A stretch of 6,319 nucleotides of DNA from a bacterium (lineage in GTDB: Bacteria > Desulfobacterota > Deferrisomatia > Deferrisomatales > BM512): contig SRXB01000126.1 in NCBI GenBank assembly GCA_009724975.1, positions 1-6,319 on the forward strand. Direction: 5' to 3'. The notes below the pieces were generated by a model, which did no database searches, was not told where the DNA came from, and worked only from the letters and a program-made list of their open reading frames with translations. Position 1 is the first letter of the stretch. Every line of letters begins with the position of its first letter. This document shows positions 1-4,450 of this stretch, piece by piece. The position numbers were made by a program, and so were the translations under genes.

Positions 1-1360
1 CATGGCCACCCTGAATGAGTTCAGGGGCCGCCGCGTGGTTTTCCTCAAGGGCGCGCCGGAAAAAGTCCTGGGGCTTTGCAATTTCACGGAAGATGAAAGC
101 GGCCTTTCGTCCTTGGGGGAAGAGGGCAAAAAACGCCTTCTTGAAAGGGCGGAAAAGATGGCGGGGGATGCCTTGCGCGTCCTTGGTTTCGCCGCAAAGG
201 AGTCAGGCGATATCGCCAGGGCCGCCAACGGCATGACCTTCCTTGGCTTTCTCGCGATGCAGGACCCGCCGCGCGCCGAAGCCGCCGAGGCCGTAAGAAA
301 ATGCGTGGCCGCGGGAATAAGGCCGGTGATGATAACCGGCGACCATCCCCTCACCGCCGCCAAGATAGCGAGAGAGGTGGGGATATTGAACAGGGGCCTT
401 GTCATGACCGGCGCGGACCTTGAGGCGGCGAACGAGGAGGAGCTGTGCGCCATGGTCGGGCGCGCAGAGGTCTTCGCGAGGGTCTCGCCGGAGCACAAGC
501 TAAGGATAGTGGAGGCTTTGAGGAAAAACGGCGAGGTTGTGGCGATGACCGGCGACGGCGTCAACGACGCCCCGGCGCTCAAAAAGGCCGACATTGGAAT
601 ATCGATGGGCCTTACCGGCGCGGACGTCACCCGCGAGGCCTCCTCGATGACCCTTCTCGACGACAGTTTTTCCACAATAGTCGATGCGGTGCAGGAAGGG
701 CGGATTATTTACGACAACATCGGCAAATATCTGAAATTCCTGATTTCCTCGAACATCGGGGAGGTTGGGCTGATGGCGGTGGCAGTGCTTTTCGGCTTCC
801 CGCCGCCCCTTTCCGCCGTCCAGCTTCTTTACGTCAACCTCGCGACCGACGGCTTGCCAGCCCTGGCACTTGCGGTGGACCCGCCTGAATCCTGCGTGAT
901 GTCACGCCCGCCAAGGGACCCGGCTAAGGGTGTTTTCACGCGGGAGGCGGTTGTGTTGATGGTTGCAGGGGGGATATGGTCAGCAATCGTTAATTTTTCG
1001 CTATTTTACTGGGAGATGAAAAACGGTCCCGGCCTGCAAAAGGCGATGACCATCACTTTTTTGAGCCTTGTCCTCATCCAGTTTTTCAAGGCCTACTCCT
1101 TCAGGTCCGAGGAGAGGGGCGCATGGCGCGCGCCCTTGGCCAACAAATGGCTCAACAGGTCGGTTTTGTGGGAGCTTTTCCTTATGGCCCTCGTAATATA
1201 CCTCCCCGCGCTTCAAAAACCCTTTTCCACAATCTCCCTGACCCCGACGGAGATTCTCTTTGCCGGCGCGGCTTCCTTTTCCGTTATACCGGTTCTTGAA
1301 ACCGTGAAAATGGCCTTGAGGAAAAGAGGTTCACCTAAAAAGAGCCGGTCGAGAGCATAA
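1..1360 (+). CDS. P-type ATPase, P2 (Ca2+-transporting-like), 5'-truncated by window edge
   Basis: This is the C-terminal half of a cation-pumping P-type ATPase of the inner membrane, which couples ATP hydrolysis to ion transport. The frame is open to the left edge, so the ATG at base 2 is not a credible start: the phosphorylation motif DKTGT, the actuator domain and M1-M4 are missing. Numbering from that ATG (452 residues), one sees KGAPE at 16-20 (nucleotide-binding domain), DPPR at 88-91, ITGDHPLTA at 111-119, and the hinge motif TGDGVNDAPAL at 183-193 with both aspartates. In M5, SSNIGEV (250-256) carries the Asn and Glu, and in M6, NLATDGLPALAL (279-290) carries the Asn, Thr and Asp that bind Ca2+ in SERCA-type pumps. 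M7-M10 follow to about residue 435, then a basic tail. Full-length relatives are about 900 residues, so roughly half is present. P2 membership is firm; Ca2+ specificity is likely, not proven, because M4 is outside the window. Confidence 0.93.
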   Translation, partial: MATLNEFRGRRVVFLKGAPEKVLGLCNFTEDESGLSSLGEEGKKRLLERAEKMAGDALRVLGFAAKESGDIARAANGMTFLGFLAMQDPPRAEAAEAVRKCVAAGIRPVMITGDHPLTAAKIAREVGILNRGLVMTGADLEAANEEELCAMVGRAEVFARVSPEHKLRIVEALRKNGEVVAMTGDGVNDAPALKKADIGISMGLTGADVTREASSMTLLDDSFSTIVDAVQEGRIIYDNIGKYLKFLISSNIGEVGLMAVAVLFGFPPPLSAVQLLYVNLATDGLPALALAVDPPESCVMSRPPRDPAKGVFTREAVVLMVAGGIWSAIVNFSLFYWEMKNGPGLQKAMTITFLSLVLIQFFKAYSFRSEERGAWRAPLANKWLNRSVLWELFLMALVIYLPALQKPFSTISLTPTEILFAGAASFSVIPVLETVKMALRKRGSPKKSRSRA

Positions 1361-1703
1361 CCAGGGTGCAACCCTCCACCCACTCGATTTTTGCCTTGTC
1401 GAGGGCGGCCTTCAACTCCTCCGATTGCGCGCCGGGGTTCATTATAACCCTGACGGGACGAAGCCGCAGGATATCACCCGTTATTCCCGCTATTGCGGCG
1501 GGCCCGACGTAAAGGGTGAGGGTATCCACCTTTTCGGTGATTTGTCCGAGCGAGGTTAGCGACTCAAGCCCCTCTATGGTAGATCCGTCCCTCGTCACCG
1601 GTATCACGCGGTGTCCGGCGGCCAAAAGACGCCTTACGGCCTTGTTTGAATATCTTTCGGGGTCGGGGCTCGCCCCCATCACTGCGACCGTCTCTGCCTT
1701 CAA
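1335..1703 (-). CDS. CoA-binding domain protein (Rossmann-like, YccU/CoA_binding_2 type)
   Basis: A 122-residue cytoplasmic protein resembling the stand-alone CoA-binding family, which shares the nucleotide-binding fold of the succinyl-CoA synthetase alpha subunit. Its cellular role is generally unknown. The N-terminal strand VAVMGASPDPERYSN (6-20) gives the glycine/serine loop. HRVIPVT (31-37) is the second strand, VIMNPGAQSEEL (86-97) the conserved 'xxPGxxxEE' region, and EGCTLVMLSTGSF (110-122) the typical C-terminus with the conserved Cys. Length fits the family (about 120-140 residues). The start is a TTG whose complement is at 1701-1703; a GGAGG (complement at 1710-1714) lies 6 nt upstream, and no ATG or GTG exists between it and the in-frame stop at 1740-1742. 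The gene converges on the ATPase gene, overlapping it by 26 bp, and is divergent from the secreted-protein cluster. Family assignment is confident; function is not known. Confidence 0.88.
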   Translation of the reverse strand: MKAETVAVMGASPDPERYSNKAVRRLLAAGHRVIPVTRDGSTIEGLESLTSLGQITEKVDTLTLYVGPAAIAGITGDILRLRPVRVIMNPGAQSEELKAALDKAKIEWVEGCTLVMLSTGSF

Positions 1704-1709
1704 GCGAAA

Positions 1710-1714
1710 CCTCC
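1710..1714 (-). promoter_or_regulatory. Shine-Dalgarno site deciding a TTG start
   Basis: On the minus strand this reads GGAGG, followed by 6 nt (TTTCGC) and then TTG. It is the strongest ribosome-binding signal near this gene and supports the non-ATG start of the CoA-binding protein. Confidence 0.7.
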
Positions 1715-1761
1715 GCGCAAGCGCACAAATATGCCTTCTTTAATTTACCATTAATTGCGGC

Positions 1762-1771
1762 GTTTTTCGCG
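1762..1771 (+). repeat. 10-bp direct repeat, copy 1 (GTTTTTCGCG)
   Basis: This 10-mer recurs exactly at 1853-1862, 91 bp downstream, where it forms the right arm of the dyad at 1840-1861. Its reverse complement without the last base is the dyad's left arm. Three related copies in one 100-bp control region suggest a protein-binding half-site, but A/T-tract chance matches cannot be excluded. Confidence 0.5.
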
Positions 1772-1776
1772 ACGGT

Positions 1777-1792
1777 GGCGGCAAAAACCGCC
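1777..1792. repeat. Short GC-rich hairpin (5-bp stem, 6-nt loop)
   Basis: GGCGG at 1777-1781 is complementary to CCGCC at 1788-1792 around the loop CAAAAA. It lies upstream of both divergent genes and is not followed by a T-run on the plus strand, so it is not placed to act as a terminator for either. It may be incidental in GC-rich DNA. Confidence 0.45.
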
Positions 1793-1839
1793 CGCAGTCG
1801 TAAAATAGGCTGTTTTCCGGCGCGGAGGGAAGGGGGTGT

Positions 1840-1861
1840 GCGAAAAACTGTTGTTTTTCGC
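1840..1861. repeat. Perfect 9-bp inverted repeat with 4-nt spacer
   Basis: GCGAAAAAC (1840-1848) and GTTTTTCGC (1853-1861) are perfect reverse complements around TGTT. The arm GTTTTTCGC(G) also occurs as a direct copy at 1762-1771. The dyad sits just upstream of the AT-rich promoter-like stretch of the rightward cluster. It could be an operator for a dimeric regulator or a hairpin in a longer transcript. There is no T-tract after it, which argues against a standard intrinsic terminator. The repeat is seen directly; its role is inference. Confidence 0.65.
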
Positions 1862-1900
1862 GGCTAAATGAAACAAAATTCGCTAAAGACAGGTAGATTT

Positions 1901-1919
1901 TATAAAGTGAAGATATATT
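1901..1919 (+). promoter_or_regulatory. Possible -10 region(s) for the secreted-protein cluster
   Basis: Two AT-rich hexamers resemble a sigma-70 -10 box: TATAAA at 1901-1906 and TATATT at 1914-1919 (five of six matches to TATAAT). No good -35 box stands at the right distance; TTCGCT at 1879-1884 is the best for the first hexamer and is poor. Transcription from the second hexamer would begin near 1926 and place the hairpin at 1949-1969 in the mRNA leader. This is a weak call from composition and position. Confidence 0.28.
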
Positions 1920-1940
1920 CGGGCTAGTTGCAAAATTTAC

Positions 1941-1974
1941 CGGCTACTAAAGGGCAGATTGTGCCCTTTGGCCG
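1941..1974 (+). promoter_or_regulatory. Leader hairpin upstream of the first DUF11 gene
   Basis: AAAGGGCA (1949-1956) pairs perfectly with TGCCCTTT (1962-1969) around the loop GATTG. CGGC (1941-1944) can pair with GCCG (1971-1974) to lengthen the stem through an asymmetric internal loop. No T-tract follows. The hairpin ends 22 nt before the preferred TTG start, so it may influence translation initiation or mRNA stability. If translation really began further upstream (TTG 1928 or GTG 1961), this would be coding sequence. It matches no riboswitch class that I recognise. Confidence 0.5.
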
Positions 1975-1987
1975 CGCATGCATTGGC

Positions 1988-1992
1988 AGGAG
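1988..1992 (+). promoter_or_regulatory. Candidate Shine-Dalgarno AGGAG for the TTG start at 1997
   Basis: AGGAG lies 4 nt before the TTG at 1997-1999, a slightly short spacing. The alternatives are GTG at 1961, with a weaker AAGGG 6 nt upstream, and TTG at 1928, with no ribosome-binding site. No in-frame ATG exists between the upstream stop (TAG at 1925-1927) and the signal peptide. Confidence 0.4.
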
Positions 1993-1996
1993 CAGT

Positions 1997-3895
1997 TTGG
2001 CGTTTCTTAAAGGCTTTTTTTCTTCCAAGCCTCCCAAGGAGGAGTCGGACGGTCGCAATTCGGGCGGCAAGTCTCGTCTTTTGCCTTGCGCCATTCTAAT
2101 CGCCGTGGCCGCGCTGCTCGCGCCCTCCCTCGCCTTTGCCTGGCCCGCCGACGCCAACTGGAAACCCATACTCATTGGAGGCCTTCCCCTTCAGGATATC
2201 AACACCGACGCCAACACCGAGCGAAACATAGTCTCCTCGGCGGGAAACGCCGCCGCCTATTATTACAACGACGGCACCGACATCTTCTTTCGCGAGCGGC
2301 TCGACGCATCTCCGCAGGGAGGAGGCGGCCAGGGGAATCTGACCCCTTTCGGCTGGGGGATGGAGTTCGACACCGACGGGGTGCTGAACACCTACGAATA
2401 TTTGATAATGATCGATGGAATCTCCTCACCCGAGGTGATATCCATCCGCCAAAACACCTCAACGCCGGCCAAGGGGCTCGACAAACCCGGTGATCAGGCA
2501 GAAGTGGAGCTGTATTCGGTTCCGCTCAACCCCGGCGTGAATTTCCGTATTGTAGCCGCCAACACTTCCATAAACGGCACCCAGGATTACTTCCTCGACT
2601 GGTCTCTAAACTTCCAGAATTACCTTACCGCAACAGGCCTGACCCCAGACCTCCCTATTCGCACATACTGGGGTTCCTCCAACAGCACTCAAACACTTAC
2701 CAGTGATCTCGTCGATGCCAGCGGCGCGGACACCCTCACAGCCGGTTTTTCCGACGTCATAACCTTTTGGGGAACCAGGGCCGTGACCGGCTCTGTAAGC
2801 TTCGTGGACGACCTTGCGGGCAACGGCTCTCCCACTCTGGCCGACATATCTTACCCGCTTTATGTAAAAGTCACGGATTCCGACCTCAACCACCAGCCGG
2901 ACGTGGTGAACACGACCACCGTCGCCATTACAACTTCAAATGGCGACTCGATGACGGCTACTGTGACTGAAACCGGCGTCAACACCGGCATTTTCACCGT
3001 CTCAATACCCACGGCGCACAGCGCGTCGGTCACCGTGGGCGACGCCACCCTGCAACTCGTTAGCGGCGCCGTGGTAACGGCCACATACACGGACGCCGTC
3101 GACTCCTCCATACCGCCGCTGAGAAACCAGCCGCGCACAGACGCTATAACGATGCGCGGCGCTTCAATAGCCATATCCAAGACCGCGGACAAAACCGAGG
3201 CGGTCGGAAAAGACGAGGTTGTCTATACAATCACCTTCTCCAATTCGGGGACCGCCACCGCAAGGATTTTCACGGCGACCGACACGCTGGCGACGGGATT
3301 CACCTATAAGGCGGGCTCAACCACCGGCCTTACGACCGCCGACCCTGCTATTTCCGGCCAGACCCTCACGTGGAGCGGCAACTTCCCCGTCTCCTCCGGA
3401 GCTTCGGCGACTCTTTCCTTCACGGCAATTGCGGGCGGCCCAAGGGGAACCGCCTACAACAACGCCTCCGCCGAAGGGCCAAACTTCGTCACGGTCTTAA
3501 CCGGCAACACGGCGCCGGTCCAGATAAAGGCCCCGGTCGTTACAATCACCAAATCGGCCGACCCCGCATCGGGGCTTCCCGGGCAGGAGATTACCTACAC
3601 TATCCACTATAAAAACACCGGCGACTCAAGCGCCCACACCCTTTTGGTAATCGACTCGGTGCCTGCATTCACAAACTACGTGGCCGGAAGCCTTAGGGCC
3701 GGCGACGCCAGCTCTACATACGCCACCGCCACCCCGAGAACAGACGGCGCGGGAGAAGCAAGCTGGCCGGAAGTTCAGGGGCAGGTAAGCGGCTCCACCA
3801 TATCTTTCACCATAACCTCCCTGGCCGCCGACGACCTGGCGGCAGGGTCCGGCCCGGACGAGGGCAAAGCCTACTTCAAGGTAACTATCCAATAG
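1997..3895 (+). CDS. Secreted protein with two C-terminal DUF11 domains
   Basis: An exported protein of about 632 residues. Numbering from TTG 1997, a long basic N-region leads to a hydrophobic core (LLPCAILIAVAALLAPS) and a Sec signal cleavage site AFA|WP after residue 48. Residues 49 to about 265 form an unassigned module with IFFRERLD (96-103), GWGMEFDTDG (119-128) and a DxDGxxxNxxE stretch (125-134) that could bind calcium. Residues about 286-380 carry a beta-sandwich pattern of secreted Ig-like proteins, DSDLN (294-298) followed by ETGVNTGIF (325-333). Two DUF11 repeats follow, at about 390-509 and 514-632, each with the pattern ITKxAD...YTIxxxNxG. The mature part has no cysteine and no C-terminal anchor, so release or non-covalent surface attachment is likely. 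It is first in a probable operon with two more DUF11 proteins, the next gene starting 18 bp after its stop. The start is uncertain: the frame is open from 1928 with no ATG. The domain calls are solid; a structural or adhesive role is inference. Confidence 0.85.
   Translation: MAFLKGFFSSKPPKEESDGRNSGGKSRLLPCAILIAVAALLAPSLAFAWPADANWKPILIGGLPLQDINTDANTERNIVSSAGNAAAYYYNDGTDIFFRERLDASPQGGGGQGNLTPFGWGMEFDTDGVLNTYEYLIMIDGISSPEVISIRQNTSTPAKGLDKPGDQAEVELYSVPLNPGVNFRIVAANTSINGTQDYFLDWSLNFQNYLTATGLTPDLPIRTYWGSSNSTQTLTSDLVDASGADTLTAGFSDVITFWGTRAVTGSVSFVDDLAGNGSPTLADISYPLYVKVTDSDLNHQPDVVNTTTVAITTSNGDSMTATVTETGVNTGIFTVSIPTAHSASVTVGDATLQLVSGAVVTATYTDAVDSSIPPLRNQPRTDAITMRGASIAISKTADKTEAVGKDEVVYTITFSNSGTATARIFTATDTLATGFTYKAGSTTGLTTADPAISGQTLTWSGNFPVSSGASATLSFTAIAGGPRGTAYNNASAEGPNFVTVLTGNTAPVQIKAPVVTITKSADPASGLPGQEITYTIHYKNTGDSSAHTLLVIDSVPAFTNYVAGSLRAGDASSTYATATPRTDGAGEASWPEVQGQVSGSTISFTITSLAADDLAAGSGPDEGKAYFKVTIQ
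2030..2042 (+). repeat. Small hairpin masking an orphan Shine-Dalgarno-like sequence
   Basis: CCTCC (2030-2034) can pair with GGAGG (2038-2042) across a CAA loop. The right arm is part of AAGGAGGAG (2036-2044), a near-perfect ribosome-binding sequence. No ATG, GTG or TTG follows at 5-12 nt in any frame. It lies within the N-region codons of the first secreted protein's signal peptide. Confidence 0.4.
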
Positions 3896-3898
3896 GAT

Positions 3899-3903
3899 GG
3901 AGG
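3899..3903 (+). promoter_or_regulatory. Shine-Dalgarno site of the small DUF11 gene
   Basis: GGAGG stands 10 nt before the ATG at 3914, inside the 18-bp gap after the preceding stop. This supports both the ATG and translational coupling in an operon. Confidence 0.65.
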
Positions 3904-3913
3904 ATAAAAACCC

Positions 3914-4417
3914 ATGAACCATGCGACCAAAAAACGCTTCGGAGCCTTGCTGGCTACGGCGGCTTTATTATTAAGCACATCGGCCCTGGCGGCACCGAAG
4001 CTGACGGTGGAAATTTCGGTGACCAAAGACAGCGTCGTGACCGAAAACGGCCAGCCGGTAACAAAAAAGGTCGCCGCTAAAGAGGGTTTTCCCGGTGACT
4101 TGCTCACATACTCCCTCGCCTATAAAAATTCTGGCGATGCAAACGCGGTGGGGGCGCTCATCGTAGACCCGATCCCGAAAGGCACCGCTTATATGGCCGG
4201 TTCCGCGACAAAAGCAGACGCCGAGGTCAACTTCAGCATCGACGGCGGCAAAACCTACGGCGCGGAGCCGATAACTTTCGAGGCGCTCGACGAAAAGGGC
4301 AACAAGGTCACAAAAACCGCCACGCCGGAAATGTACACCCATGTCAGGTGGAAGCTGACCAAGCCGGTCCCTGCGGGCGGCTCGGGAATTCTGGAGTTCA
4401 AGGTTAAGGTTCTGTAA
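3914..4417 (+). CDS. Small secreted single-domain DUF11 protein
   Basis: A 167-residue exported protein. The signal peptide has a basic start (MNHATKKR), a hydrophobic core (about 10-22) and a site ALA|AP near residue 26. The rest is one DUF11-like beta-sandwich: LTVEISVTKDS (30-40), the core GDLLTYSLAYKNSGDANAVG (61-80), DPIPKGTAYMAGSA (85-98), SIDGGKTY (108-115) and YTHVRWKLTKPVPAGGSG (141-158), ending in the strand FKVKVL. It corresponds to the last DUF11 repeat of its two large neighbours, which share the 'TYSxxYKNxGDxxA...DPIP' pattern. There is no cysteine, lipobox or anchor. Gaps of 18 bp before and 33 bp after place it inside a same-strand operon. It could be a minor subunit or accessory of a structure built by the larger proteins; this is inference from size and context. 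Confidence 0.87.
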   Translation: MNHATKKRFGALLATAALLLSTSALAAPKLTVEISVTKDSVVTENGQPVTKKVAAKEGFPGDLLTYSLAYKNSGDANAVGALIVDPIPKGTAYMAGSATKADAEVNFSIDGGKTYGAEPITFEALDEKGNKVTKTATPEMYTHVRWKLTKPVPAGGSGILEFKVKVL

Positions 4418-4437
4418 GGCTGAGAAAAAAAGACGCC

Positions 4438-4443
4438 GGAGGA
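4438..4443 (+). promoter_or_regulatory. Shine-Dalgarno site deciding a GTG start
   Basis: GGAGGA lies 7 nt before the GTG at 4451, ideal spacing. It decides in favour of this GTG, which also gives a compact signal peptide (Asn-Lys-Asn then a hydrophobic core). Confidence 0.75.
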
Positions 4444-4450
4444 ATTTGAC

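Larger units (their letters stand above)
1704..1927. other. Divergent intergenic control region
   Basis: No credible gene lies between the CoA-binding gene (leftward) and the secreted-protein cluster (rightward). The left part is GC-rich and holds two short dyads (1777-1792 and 1840-1861) and a repeated 10-mer. The right part, about 1863-1920, is clearly AT-rich and promoter-like for the rightward cluster. No confident -35/-10 pair is seen for the leftward gene, although AT-rich sequence at 1738-1756 is where one would be expected. No tRNA or known riboswitch consensus was recognised by eye. Confidence 0.6.

Noticed and set aside
2..4. ATG at the left edge as the start of the ATPase
   Set aside because: A protein starting here would lack the phosphorylation site and M1-M4. 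The residues after it already belong to the nucleotide-binding domain, so the true start is outside the window.
445..888. Plus-strand open frame of 147 codons inside the ATPase gene
   Set aside because: It is an out-of-frame shadow of conserved P-type ATPase motifs, very rich in Arg and Gly, with no ribosome-binding site or domain.
1777..1792. Terminator for the leftward CoA-binding gene
   Set aside because: The hairpin lies upstream of that gene's start, not after its stop, so it cannot end its transcript.
1926..2000. Cyclic-dinucleotide (GEMM-type) riboswitch in the leader of the cluster
   Set aside because: A hairpin is present, but the conserved GEMM elements I looked for by eye (such as the GCAAACC-like and ACGCAAAGCC-like segments in the right order) are absent.
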